From positions 1,302,001 to 1,366,000 of the forward strand of contig NW_026776913.1 of the NCBI RefSeq assembly GCF_030936135.1: a stretch of DNA of 64,000 bases, given 5' to 3'. The notes below the pieces were generated by a model that was given only the letters and a program-made list of their open reading frames with translations, did no database searches and had not been told where the DNA came from. Positions 32,040-44,035 of the stretch are shown in pieces (the stretch's first letter is position 1; every line of letters starts with the position of its first letter). The position numbers were made by a program, and so were the translations under genes. The DNA is from Gavia stellata (Eukaryota; Chordata; Aves; Gaviiformes; Gaviidae).

Positions 32040-33352
32040 GGCCACGCTGTACACGCAGCACAGTGCAGCACAGCACTAACTGTTCGATGCACAATGGTCT
32101 TCTGGTGAGGATCAGTGATCAGGTTTCCCTGTGAGAAGTCTGCGCTCCACCCCGGTGCCACGGCTGAGGTGCTGCAGCCCAAATGTGCATGGCCAGGAGG
32201 AGCTGGAGCACAGGCAGGAGGAGCTGAAGCCCCAGGACGTGTCACTCTACTGTGATGGTTTGGGATTAAATGAGAAGTGGTGGCACAGCTTGCTGAGCTG
32301 GGGTGCTGCAGTGCAGGGATACAGGCTCTGATGGAGAAGGTGACAGGGAGGACAAGTATTGGGGGGAAGCACGCTGTGTGAAGGAGCAACTAGGATATAT
32401 GGAGCTCCTCTATGAGATGGGCAACAGGTTGGGCCAGCTTCTGTGAGTGAGGATGAGAAGAGAAGTCAGTAAGGGTGACATGGTCTTGGCACTCATAGCC
32501 TACTTGGTCAGGGAGAGGAAACAGCAATAGTCCTCTCTCAGCAAGCCGAGGAAGTGTCCAGGTTAAGGAGCAGGTTCCTGTGGGGGACTGTAAGTGCCCT
32601 GGCATTCCCTGGTGAGGCAAATCGACAGGATGCCGGCAGCCTGGAGGCTCCTGGGACAAGTTCCGAACAGAGCTGCCAGGTAGGGACAACAAGGGGGATG
32701 CTCACCTGGAGGCGGTACTGGCAAACAAGGAAATATTGGGGTCCCAGGTGTCAAAGGAAGGCCAGCAGCAGAGCACAGGCTGGTGGACTCCAGAGACAAA
32801 GACTTTGATGTACGGGGGGACTGATCCAGGTGGTGCCGTGGGAAGCAGCTCTGAAGGGGGAAGGAGCTCAGGAAATGTGATAGGCCTTGCAGGACAGCCT
32901 CTTCCGAGCACAAGAAGGATCTCTCTGAATACCTATGGAAAAGAAACATTCATCTGTTGGCCAGCATTGCTATGACAGCCAACTGCATCCTGGCTTATAT
33001 CAGAAACAGTGTGGCCGGCAGGACTAGGGAAGTGATTGTCCCCCTGTAGAGAGGTGGGTGCTGGTCTCTTCTCCCAAGTGACAAGTGATAGGACGAGAGG
33101 AAACAGCCACAAGTTGTGCCAGGGGAAGGTTAGACTGGATATTAGGAATAGTTTCTTCACCAAAAGGGCTCTCAGACAGTGGAACAGGCTGCCCAAGGAT
33201 GTAGTGGAGTCACCATCACTGGAGCTTTTTAAAAGACGTGTGGATGAGGCGCTTAGTGGTGGACTTAACAGGGTTAGGTTTACAGTTGGACTTGATGATC
33301 TTAAAGGTCGTTTCCAACCTAAAACATTCTATGAATCAATGATTCTATGATC
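32040..33352 (+). mobile_element. CR1 LINE with internal deletion (ORF1-like 5' part joined to 3' end)
   Basis: 32130-32600 looks like CR1 ORF1 with its heptad-type segment (QEELEHRQEELKPQ; later SRLRSRF). From about 32960 the sequence is a good CR1 3' end: ANCILAYIRNSVAGRTREVIVPL, then a jump to [36 protein letters not shown] and a terminal 'attctatgaatcaatgattctatga'. Most of ORF2 is missing. The 5' assignment is weaker than the 3' one. Confidence 0.7.
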
Positions 33353-36300
33353 CTTGTACAGAGTCCGCACATGAGTGCCACTCATCGATGCCACCATTAC
33401 AGAGAAGGAGACAAGGCATTTGACCAGGTTGTTGAACCCTGGAATCAGTATGCCATGCCTCCTGAGGTTCCCTCAAGCACCTAAGCTTTTTTCCAGAGAA
33501 GTGTGAGTCCTCTTTAGGTGTCCTGCCTGTCTCCTGCCCCATGCTGTGCTTTAGGCTGTGAAGAGAATCAAAACCAACTTTATGACTCGGTGAGCTTCAT
33601 TTTACATGCTGAAATGCAGGGCAGATGAAGGGAGCTGTGAGCTTCCACGGTCTCAGTCGCCCAGTTAGGGCTTCAGAGAATGGAAATGCAGGTAATCCTC
33701 TTGTGCCAGTGTACACCACATCAAAATTCTGCCTTCCTTTGTACCTTTTCGCTAACCTGGGATCTGCCCTTTGGCGGCCTTTGGTTAAAAAAGAAACTAT
33801 TCTTCTCTTCCACCTCCCCCTCCTCAAAAAAGCAGAGAAAAAACATATGGAGCATGGATTACTTAAGGGCAATACTGTATCTTTAAATGATAAGAGAGAG
33901 CAAAGATAGTACAACAAATGGCAAAACATCCTTGAGAGCTTCCTTATTTTTACTTGTCTCCAAAGCTCAGCCTGCTTAGATCTTGAAAGGACTACCTCAA
34001 ACCTCTGCAACCTAAATCCCTCCAACCTTCTCTTAGCCAAGGTCTTTTAGCCCAGGACACTTCTGCCCATCACTTCAGCGCACTGTCCAATCTCTCTTTT
34101 TCAGCTGGGTGACGTCAAGGTACTCCATTGCAACACCTTCCCTACAAAAGTCTTCTCTCCATGCTGATCCCACTTGCATCATGCCATGTTATGTACGGCT
34201 CCATCCTCCTCTTGCAGAGCTCCATTAGATGGGCAGTTTTTCATTTCCTTCATGCCCAATCACCTTCACAACATTTTCTCTTGCATGCATACCACATATT
34301 GTCTGAAGCAGCACATTTACCCCCCACAGCTTCACTCTTTTCCCAATGCAGGCTGAGATATTTCTCCTCTTGCAGCAGACATTGTGCAAAACTGCTCCAT
34401 ATATGGAAACCCACTTCAATGCTGCATATTCATTTGGGCTAAAAAAAAGATAATAAAAATATCCTGAGCTAGTTTCTCAAAGACACATTTTCAAAGCGGC
34501 AAAGCAGATTCAATACAGAAATGCTGAGAGCCAAGTTACAAAGAGAGAGGGAAAAATAGGTGAAGACTCACAAATTTGTCCAGACTCACAAATTCTCTGT
34601 CAGTCAAGAGCAAGTCCCACAGCCTGGGGGACATTTTCATGAGCTGACCCTCTGGGAAGTTTTGTTTCTTGGGCCTCTTGGCTCGAGCCTGTGGCATTGA
34701 CATTTCCAGGAAGAGGAAAAGTTCTGGTTCAGCTATCAAACTTTTGCCCATCCTGCCTGGAGATCAGGGACAGTTGTGTCACACAACACCCAGTGTCATA
34801 GTGAAGATGGAGGCAGTGTGAATTGTAGTAGTTTGGACTCCAATGGAAACTCAACGCCTGAGCTGTCAGGACCACATTCCTGCAGTTCGACAGAAGTTCC
34901 CTGACACAGCTGTGAGTTCCGACCTAGTTGGCAGAGTTTTTCACAGCCCTCACTGCGAAGGGCAGGGTGTCAAGGAGAGGAGAACTCATTTCCGTTTCCC
35001 AAATACCAGGGCAGTGCCCAAACCATCCTTCCCTTGTCCCCTGGCATCCCATTGCTTGAGATGCTAATCTGCTGGGGCTTCTCTCAGTAAATCTTCAATA
35101 GTCCTTCAGGTGCTTGTGTGATTTCCCTAAGAGTATCAGTAGCTAAAAAAAAGTAGAAACCACACCAAACCAAACCCCCAACATTAATCTGCCTAAATAT
35201 AATTATCTGCAGCACAGCAGTTTGCATCTCTGATGACCACTCTGGGCAATGCCAGTTAAATCAGTATTTGCAGTGTCAGCCACTATACCTCATCCTCAAG
35301 GACAAATCTAAAGCAGTTCAGAGGAAAGGTGCCCTTGAAAAGTCATCTTTTGTGTCCCCCAGGAGGCACGAGTGCTGCTGATTCCCCACTCCAGAGTGGG
35401 GTAGAGGCTGGATCCCCTTCTCAGGACAGACTCCTTGCCAGGAAGCCACAGGCATGGGGGGAGCTCCCCTGGTTCTTACTGGCACTTCACTCGCATCCCT
35501 TTTGGTGTATATCCTCCTTCTCTGTGTCTAATCTCCCCACACACAGGAATGACAGAAAAACAAACATTTCATAAAAACTTGTCATAAAGTCCTTGTTAGA
35601 CACAAGAAGTCCCCCCATGAAATCTGGAGGGAGCCCGGAAGATTGCCTTAAGCACCAAGAAGAGCCAAGAAGCTCAAGGCCTCTTCTGAAGTGCAGCAAA
35701 TTCTTGCAACCAAGACCTGAGCCTGGAAGTGGGAAGGAATTTCTGTCTGTGGGTGGAGGAGGAACAAGTGTGTTGTGGGAATATGTCAGGGCTGAAGGCC
35801 CTTGCGCAAATCAGAGATGATGGAGACATTCCCACCTTGTGCGCTTGCCTCAGCCTAGGAAATGGGGAGAGCCTGCTGCTGGGGGTGTCTGTGCTCAGTC
35901 ATGCCCCATGAGCTGACCTTGCTCTCTTTTGCAAGAAAGAAGAAAACAGGAGGACTCGGTTTGCAGTATCTAAGTCAGACAGTGGGAAACAAATAAGTAA
36001 TTACATTGTTGGAGGGGAGTCAGAATATGAGAAGGAAAGAAGGAGGAAGTAATGATTTCTGTGTTAAAAAATGGGGAAACTGAGACCCAACTTGTGCATC
36101 TTTCCTCTGCGCAAGGATCTACTTTTTTTTTTTTTTCAGAGGCGCTGACCCTATCAGAGTAGCTTTCACAGTTGTCCTCTGCTAGGAAGCCCAGAGAACA
36201 AGAGGGACTGGATTCACCGAGTTGGATTTAGACATGTCCAGTGGAAGGGCTTGATCCAGCTGCCCACTTCTCCCTGCCAATAGGGAGATGCCCTGAGGAA

Positions 36301-36535
36301 TCCCAGACATGCAGGAATGCCACGCCTCAGCCTGGCTGGGTGACAGAAGAGAAAACAGCATGCTTAGAGTCAGTTTCCTCCCACTCCTGGGCAGGTCCGG
36401 CATTTCAACATCTCCCACTTGCAGGATCACAACTGGCTTTACTTTAAAGAAGGAAGAAAGCCAGGCAAGTTTTTTACACTCTTCAAGACCAGACCTATAT
36501 TTCTTTAAGACACAAATTCCCTTCTCCCGCTTCTC
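33353..36535. other. Gene-free 3.2 kb, no recognised repeat
   Basis: Lower GC than the receptor modules. Only short open frames, none with recognised domains. The one simple feature is a T14 run at 36123-36136, which could be the reverse of a poly(A) tail, but no retrocopy was recognised next to it. Confidence 0.5.
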
Positions 36536-36751
36536 ATTCCACAACCAGTCCCAAGATTCTGCACTTCTAAAGATATACCTGGTACACAAAAGAGGCACTT
36601 ACGAGTGGTCCCCACCTGATCAAAAGAGATCCACCACCTGTTTATTCCACAACCAGTCCCAAGATTCTGCACTTCTAAAGATACACCTGGTACACAAAAG
36701 AGGCACATAGGAGTGGTCCCCACTTGATCAAAAGAGATACACCACCTGTTT
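36536..36751. repeat. Perfectly phased tandem duplication, 2 x 108 bp
   Basis: Units 36536-36643 and 36644-36751 both begin ATTCCACAACCAGTCCCAAG and differ at only a handful of bases. A third unit may start at 36752 (ATTCC) but diverges at once. It lies just beyond the 3' end of the relic receptor below. Confidence 0.92.
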
Positions 36752-36763
36752 ATTCCTGGTGGA

Positions 36764-37731
36764 TCACAACATGTATGAGCTCTCGAGGCAGGCCACAGTT
36801 TTTCTGAGTGCATTTCCAAGAGCCCCCTTGACCTCCCTGTTCCGCAGGCTGCAGAGGAGTGGATTGACCAGGGGCGTGAGGATGGTGTAGAAAAAGGAGA
36901 GGACTTTATGGAGCTGCCTCAGGGAGGCTGTCCTGGTGTCATATAGACAAGGACGAGGGTGCCATAGAAAACAGTCACCACGATGAGGTGAGAGGAGCAG
37001 GTGGAGAAGGCCTTCTGCCTCCCCATGGTGGTTGGGATCCTCAGGACTGCAGCTCTGGTGCAGATGTAGGATACCAGTGTGAGTCCAAATGGGAAGACTA
37101 CACCCAGAAAGCAGACTCTGAAAGTAACCAGCCTAAGCACCGTGGTGTCACTGCAGGCAAGCTCTAGCAATGGGGCAAAACCACAGAAGAAGTGATCAAT
37201 GGCGTTGGGAGCACAGAACTGTAACCTGGAAAAGAGCCCGGTGACTATGGTAGACATGAGCAATGCTGCTAGCCAAGACCCAGCCGCCAGCTGGAGACAG
37301 AGCTTCCAGTTCATGAGGCTTGCCTAGAGCAGGGCTTGACAGATGGCCAAGTAGCGATCCTAGGACATGGTGGCCAGCAGATAGCACTCGGTACCTGCAA
37401 AACAGCCAAAGAAAAAGAGCTGTGCCATGCACCCTTGAGTAGAAATGGTTCTGTCCCTGGCTAGGAAGCTGGCCAGCAGCCTGGGCAGGATAGTGAAGGT
37501 GTAGCAGATTTCCACATTGGAGAAATTCCCCAGGAAGACGGACATGGGAGTGTGAAGATGCCCATCTGCCAGCACCAGCACAACAATGAGGATGTTAACA
37601 AACACCTTCACCATGTAGATCTCAAGGGAGAGGAGAAAGAGAGGCGCCTGAAGCTTGGGGACATTACTCAGTCCCAGCAGGAGGAGGAACTCCACTGGTC
37701 ATGTCTGCTTGTCCCATTCCTCTTTCTCCAT
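36764..37731 (-). pseudogene. Class II olfactory receptor relic, not OR14 (psiOR-a)
   Basis: Minus-strand homology covers the whole receptor: ATG at 37731-37729 (MEKEEWDKQT), PVEFLLLLGL, LHTPMSVF, CMAQLFFFGC, DRYLAICQALL, DHFFCGFAPLLELACSD, GRQKAFSTCSSHLIVV, FFYTILTPLVNPLLCSLRN and a stop at 36766-36764. It is disabled by stops in the N-terminus (after QT), directly before DRY, and after QALL, and by a frame change after TLVLVY in the TM6-TM7 region. The SSHL and CAPNAIDHFFC patterns suggest an OR6/OR11-type lineage rather than OR14; the family is uncertain. A 5' fragment is duplicated at 49785-49834. Confidence 0.9.
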
Positions 37732-40700
37732 GAAGTGCTGTAGGACCTTCTTTTCCCCACTTGGCAGGACGGGAACCTGAGGAAGGGCATGCGCTTCTGT
37801 GTTTGTTGTACAAAGGAATCGGGAAGGAGTCACTGCCAGAGACAACATGGAGGTTTTCCCTCCTCTGACTGAATTCACACTTGGCTTAGGGGCTCCATTC
37901 CTCGTGAAAGGGCAGGAAGAGGTTCTTTGAGAGGGCCAAACTGCTCTTCTTGAAAGAACCTCCTCTCATGAGAGAGATGAGTTGCCGCACTGAGGTGCCT
38001 ATTTCTGTGGAATGAAAGAGAATGTTCATTTGCTCACATTACATTATGACGCATTAAGTTATTCCCCATAGCACCCAGCACAGGCGTTAGCCAAGTCCTG
38101 CTTTCAAGCAACAGAAAGAGGGGCCCGACAGAAAAGCTCCATCATGCAAAAAAAGCCTTTAGGGCAATGCATCATGCCATAGACTTTTTCTTCACTCTGA
38201 GGAAGAATTTTCTCAAACTTTATACCTTTACAGCGAGTTGGAGATGGCCGAGGCAGTCACCTAGACAGCCCAGAGAGCTCCTGGAATGGAGGAGCCCTTT
38301 TACTCAGTCATTCACCCCACCTACACTGGGGTGCCTTGGTCCTGAAGGTGCTTCCATGGGGAGGGTGCCTCAGATTCACTGCTCGCTCTAAATCACATCC
38401 CATGTAGATGGCTGAGAGACAACTGTGAGAGAGCTGAGGGATTGAGATGGATCCCTAAGATACGAGCAAGATGGAGAAAGAGACAGCGAGAGATTAAGAG
38501 AGTTGAGAACATAAGGGACATGTCTTGGCACCCTGGCCCCATACACTCTGCCCCAACCTCTGCCTGTCCACTGAGGTGTGTGAATGCCCATTAGCTTATG
38601 CCCCACAGCTCTGACTGCACTGACCACCACGCTGCCTGTATCTGGGTTCAGCAGTGTCAAGGATACACAGAGGGTATCTAAGGAAAGAGGAGCTGGAATG
38701 AGAAGACAGGCAGGACAGGACTGTACCAAGACACATGGTCTCACTTCATAGCTGCCACTGTGCCAAGAGCCACTGGCACTAAATGTCAACACTGTGACAG
38801 GGATTAGAGAAGAGGAGAGGTTTCCTTTTAATTTTGGAGAGACTTTAAGGTACAGTTGTAACCCTCATGTCTTCAAAGGATGGCCCCGCTGAGCAAGAGT
38901 CCATCTCTTCTGCAAATGACCACACGTTGCCCGGTATGTGGCTCAGGGCACTTGGCATTCCCTATGGGAAAACTAAGCTGCCAAGTCGATGCTAAGTACA
39001 GTTCTCCTGAAGACCACTGTAGGAGGAGATGATATCACCTTCTAGAGTGCTGATCCTTCCCCGCTATCAAAGGAGGCCAGAGAATGAACTCATCTTTTTA
39101 GACATTAAAGTTATAAAAGTCTATGTCTGAACAAGCTAATTCCACTGAATGTGCTGGATTAGCTGAAGTATTGGCTCTGGGAGCATTGTGTCAAGGACTG
39201 GACATTTATTTCACCAAACATGAGTGATCTGGAGACAGGTGCACTGTTACTCCAAACTACATTCCTGACCAATATTCTAGATTCTGGACCAAATTAGAAG
39301 AGAGGTCATTCTCAACAGTTCAACTGGACTGAATTTCAGGCATGTTTTTGTTCTGACCAGGACGTTAACGGAGATGTATTTTCCACTTGGTCGAAAAATT
39401 AAGCTGTTATTGTTCTCTTCATTGTGTTCCACCTATGTCCTGTCATTTCCTAAAGACTAAGAGGTTCAGCAAAGATCTGTCACCAAAATAATCAGGAAAC
39501 CAGATTTGGAAGGAAGGCGCAGTTGCATGAGAACCGGACGAGGGCGAAGCTTGTTGAGAATTGGGTGTGCCATGGAGGGATGAAGTCCTCTGCTTGTTGC
39601 TCTCTGTCTTGGTTTGCACGCTTAGAAAATGCCACTGTGGTATTCACCAGGGTTTGTAAAGTGCTTGTAGGTCATTTGAAAGGCATTGCTATGCAGGGTC
39701 ATCTTATGATGACGTGTTGCAGAAGAGAGTCTGGTGTGATATTCGATTAAGGAGATCTTACACTGCTAAGAAAGAGAGGTCTCATTTCTGCAGATGCATC
39801 ATAACCATGTGTTTGCCCTCCCCACCCCTCTCCCCTTTCAAAATCCACTTACAACACCTCTCCTCAGGTGGAAAAGCAGTTTCTGAAGATTATCCCACTT
39901 CTTTTGAAACCTGCCTTGAGAGCATCTTTCATCAGCTGGTTCCTGAGGCTGAAAACAAAGGGACTCATCAAAGGAGTTGGCACTGTGTTGAGAAGGGCCA
40001 CTGCCTTGTTTCAGGAAATGAGGTGACTTGAAGGCTGGACATACATGAAGATGCAGCCCAGAAGGGAGCAGAAGTAGCACTGAGTTAAGCAGCCTGGGCA
40101 GGAAATGGTTTTACTGCCCATCAGCAAGTTTCCTATGGCTTTGGGTATGATGGATATGGTGATGAAAACCTCCAAACAGGAGAGGTTACAGAGGGAAAAG
40201 TCTGTGGGACTGTGGAGGTCTCCTTCAGCAAGAATGAGGGAATGATCAGCAGGTTTGTCCCTAAGATCACCAGGTGTGAAGCCAGGAGAGCGATTGCCAT
40301 GAGGGACTCCTGATGGTGGAGGGAGGGGAAGCCCAAGAGAAGGAACTCTGTGACAGTTGTATGGTTCAACATTTCTGCATCCGAGCTGCAGTGGTGGGGG
40401 GCGGGGGGAGAATAACCCCATACATCAGGACAGGCTGGGACGTGAGCAGCTGAGGAGAAGGGCCTGGGGACTACGAGGGATGCCCTACAACCAGTAGCGT
40501 ACGGTCCCTATGAACAAGGGCAGCTGCACGTGGGGCTGTGTTAGGAGGAGTGTGGGCCACCCAGACAACTTGAGTGATCATCCCCCTTGACTCAGCACTG
40601 GTGTGGCTCCACACACATGGGTGTGTCCCAGTGGGCGGCTCCCCAGTTTGGAGAAGTCAGGAGGAACTAGAGAGTGTCGAGTGCAGGTCTGCCAAGATGG

Positions 40701-40999
40701 GGTACGGGACCGGGTGAATATGACCTGTGTGGGGCGGCTGAGGGACCTGGGCAGCATTGACCCAGTGACAGAGAGGCTCAGAGCAGTATAGGATTAGCCT
40801 GAGACTGCTGGAAAGGTGGTTTCAGGGATGATGGAATCTTTTTTTCATAGGGGGAAGCGGCATGAGGGAGAACTTATAGCACAAAGTGCAGCTGGAGAGG
40901 TCCAGACTGGACACAAGGAAAGAGAAATGTCACTCGAAGGGCAGTGCTGTGGTATAAGAAGTCACCCAGAAGGAGACTGGATCAACCCAAGGCTTTGTG
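37682..40999 (+). repeat. Inverted duplication, arm C
   Basis: Reverse complement of 45885-49834. Three intervals agree exactly with the other arm: inner edge to psiOR-b ATG (627 and 626 bases), ATG to the 39523/47360 landmark (849), and that landmark to 38388/48495 (1135). The inner edge lies after 'caaggctttgtg'; the outer edge here is set by where the partner is cut by the provirus. Divergence looks like a few per cent, greater than between arms A and B. Confidence 0.9.
39864..40372 (-). pseudogene. Class II olfactory receptor relic with internal deletion (psiOR-b, arm C)
   Basis: Starts MLNHTTVTEFLLLGFPS (ATG at 40372-40370), runs through TM1, then changes frame after FLLKE to reach LHSPTDFSLCNLSCLEVF and CPGCLTQCYF of TM2-TM3. 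It then jumps directly to a TM7 end, PTPLMSPFVFSLRNQLMKDALKAGF. TM4 to TM6 are deleted. No DRY motif remains. The same lesions are present in the arm D copy. The subfamily is not OR14; exact placement is uncertain. Confidence 0.85.
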
Positions 41000-41000
41000 T

Positions 41001-41712
41001 TGCAAGGGACAATGAGGAAGGATGGAGAGATATCAGTAAAGGAAGATGCTCAGGTGAGAGCCAGGTGGGGTAGCAGGGTGGATGTCTACAGCCTGCAGAG
41101 AAAGAGGTGCAGGTGTGGGAGACCGTAGGACAGCCAATGGTGGAGATGAGAGAGGGATGGAGAAAGTCGGAAAAGCCCCCAACAGAGATCAGCTCTTTCC
41201 CTCCTTGGCTGTGGCTGTTGTCTCTGCCACTGACACCTATGAGGAAGCACCTTGTTCTTACAGCACTCAGGGCTCATTGCCTCCCCTTCCCCACCTGGGA
41301 GCCTGGGAGGTATCCTACCGTAGTCCTGCCCTGGGCATTGCCCATCCCCACATCACACCGCCCCAGGAAGAGCCCTGAGCAATGTGTGAGGGACCGGATC
41401 TCACTTCCCAGGGGCTGGGGGTCAGAGCTTGGCCCTTTGCCTGTAGGTAACACATCCAGGGTTACTCAGAATCTCTTCCTTCACATTGCCTTTGCCTACC
41501 TGTCATCACTGCCTGGAGTTTTCTGCTCTAAGCAGCCCCTGGGGAGGCTTTGTCAGCAATGTCCCTCCGTGGGACCCATTAAGACTGCAAGAAACAGTGG
41601 AGATTGCATCAGACACTGACTTCTTGAGAGGTTTCTTCAACTCCCTCTCACTGTCTGAGGTTCATGGACTGGGCACCAAACCCACCTGAGGGGTCATTAA
41701 AACACCTTGAGC
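41001..41712 (+). repeat. R duplicon copy
   Basis: Continues the R block from arm C: 'ctgtggctgttgtctctgcc', 'ccccaggaagagccctgagc', 'gtgagggaccgga', 'cccctggggaggctttgtca', and 'gaggggtcattaaaacacct' at its end. It runs directly into upstream module M4, replacing the region that holds the O/E-like cores in M2, M3 and M5. Confidence 0.6.
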
Positions 41713-44012
41713 TGTCCTCTGCTGCGAGGCTGTGCCGGACTCCTGGGACGGAGGGAGCTCACGGCAAGCGGGCATCACTGCCGAGAGACAGCTCTGCCCA
41801 GGAGCAGCTCCTCTGCAAAGCGCAGCAGGGCTGAGGGCACTGCCTGCAGGCACCGAGGGGAGAGGAGTGAGGCAGCGAAGGCTTTAAGGCAGTCAGGAGT
41901 GGGAGCACGCTGAGAGCGCAAAGTAGGAGAAATGTTCACAGACCTTGCCACGGTAAGTCTCTGGGTGCAGGGCAATGCAGCTACAGTTCGTGGAGGGCTC
42001 TCGTAAAGCTGGCATAGCCCCCACGAATCTCACTCCTCTATAGAGGAGGTGCCCCAGAGCAGGGCTTCCCTGCTGCACCATGAGAGGGACAGGGCATGAG
42101 GGCTGCCTTCTGCCAGGGACGGCTGCAGGGTGTGAAGGTGGGTGTGCAGCCAGGGGTGCCCAGGGCTGTCCTTCCGAGCAGGGTCCCTGCACCCCCGGGG
42201 CTGGGTGCTGGGGCAGGGACTCTGCCGCCTGCCAGGGTCAGCACTCAGCCTGCCCGGGGAGCTCCCCACGGCGCTGTGGGGAGAAGCTGGGGGTGAGAGT
42301 GTCGACCCAAGGCAGGGAAGTGTCCTTCTGTTTTTGAGAGGGTGCTGCCTGGGTCAGGGCTGCTCGCAGCTCCAGATCACCCCCAGGACAGTTGCAGAGG
42401 GTCCTTGTAGAGAAGGGCATCAAAGCAGCAGTCACCTGAAAGGGAAGAAGTTTGTGCTTTGAGATTTCTCCTCGTCGTTTGCTGGGTGGGCAGGGGGAGG
42501 TGGGAATTTTTTTCTCCATTTTGCACAAGGCATTGAGACTCCATTTGTTGTTAGGAGCTGTCTGAGCTGCTTTTTAAGTCCTGCTCACCCAGAGATGCCC
42601 CTGGGTAGTGCCCTGCTGCCAAGAGGGGTCTGCATGCAGAGCTGAGCGTGCTGCAGGTGGGATGGGGTCTGTGAGCATGAAGAGGGAGGAGATGTGGGGA
42701 CAGAGAAAGAGGTCCTGGCCAAGACAAGCTCCAGGCAGCAGAGCCATGGGCAGGGAGGAAGAGAGAACTGCTTCCAGAAATGCCGTTGGAGGGGGGATTC
42801 AGGCATCTCTCTGCCATCCCCTGCAGTGCAGATGCCTTCCCTGGAACAACCCCCCGGTCTCCTCACTCACACAGCAGAGCCTCTGCCCTTAACGTCATGG
42901 GATTTGGTCATCAGTTGCCTTCCCAGCAACCCGGCCACCACAGAGGAGAGATGCTCGAGTGCCCGACTGTGTCTCCCTCTTCTGCCTCCCCTGGCAGGGG
43001 CACTTTGCCATCCCCTCTTCTCCCTGCCGCCCTTGTTCATACTGTTACGCTCACTGGTGTGGGGGGCTGAGGATTGAAGTACAGCTGAGACACCAATGCT
43101 GCATGTACTGTCATGCACGTACGTCCATGGAGGAAAAGCAGCCAGCTTGCATCCTGTCAATCTTTGGGCCTCTGGGAACTGCAGTGTGTGCGGCTGGAAA
43201 TGATGTGACCCTCCATTCAGAATGTAACGAATTTAAGATATGTGACTTTTTCCTTGAGAGGTCCTGCTGGGTTGCAAGCTGCCGTCCAGAAGCACATAGT
43301 TCTCCCATGACATCTCTGTGTTATCTAGCAGTCCCATGGAGAAGATGTCTCAGTGCTAAGGCCATGGAGATGCTGCTGGGCAGCTGAATGTGGGCAGCTG
43401 TAATGAGCCCTCTGTGTCCCTGGTTGGGAGGGCAGAGCGGAGGTCTTCCTCGGGAATGGTTAGATGGGGTGAGGGCTTTGGAGAGCTGCACTTGGAGAGT
43501 GGGTTCCTCTGCTCTCACTGGTGTCATAGAATCATAGACTTACAGAATGGTTTGGGTTGGAAGGGGCCTTTAAAGGCCATCTAGTGCAACCCCCTGCAAT
43601 GACAGTCCCTTTGCCTCTCAGGACCCACCAGGTGTCACACGGGGTGCAGCAGAAATGCCAAGGATTTCTGCCTCAAAACCACTCTTCAGCTGTGGTGGGG
43701 CAATTAAAACAGAATAAACGAAACAAAATCCCCACAGCTCTGCTCTGCCGTCAAGTGATTTGGAAGCAACAATGCTGAAAAGGTCTTTGATATTGAAAGT
43801 GGATTTAATCTGAGATCACCCTGTGTTCCTACTGAGCTATTGCTGTAGGCCAGGGCTGACACCTACAGAGCCCACAGCAGAACCTCCTGCTCTCTGGGGC
43901 ACCCTCAGCCAGCACCAAAGAGAGCTCACAAAAGGTCTTCCTGAAAAGACTGAATAGATTATACTCAGAGAAGTCTGCCCTAACTTGTCACAGTCGTGAC
44001 CTTTTTGAACAG
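41713..44012 (+). repeat. OR14 upstream module M4, with exon donor at 41952/41953
   Basis: Homologous to M2, M3 and M5 from 'ctcctctgctg' onward, but clearly more diverged after about 42290. The donor CACG followed by GTAAGT (intron from 41953) is intact and the acceptor AG is at 44011-44012, giving a 2060-base intron. A CTGCAG acceptor-like site occurs near 42825. A small CR1 end sits inside the intron. Confidence 0.6.
43526..43603 (-). mobile_element. Short CR1 3' end in the OR4 intron
   Basis: 'catagaatcatagacttaca' followed by 'gaatggtttgggttggaagg' and 'ggcctttaaaggccatctag' is the reverse complement of the CR1 tail. Strongly truncated. Confidence 0.9.
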
Positions 44013-44035
44013 GTCCCCAGGTCCCGAGGAAGAAA

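Noticed and set aside
36123-36136. T14 run as the reverse of a retrocopy poly(A) tail
   Set aside because: No processed gene copy or target duplication recognised beside it.
36536-36751. Tandem units as a CRISPR-like array
   Set aside because: Only two near-identical 108-bp units with no spacers, in a vertebrate genome.
38388-38792. 134-codon minus-strand frame, with a 155-codon partner at 48028-48495
   Set aside because: The similarity is DNA identity of the inverted arms. No domain, and the start region differs between arms.
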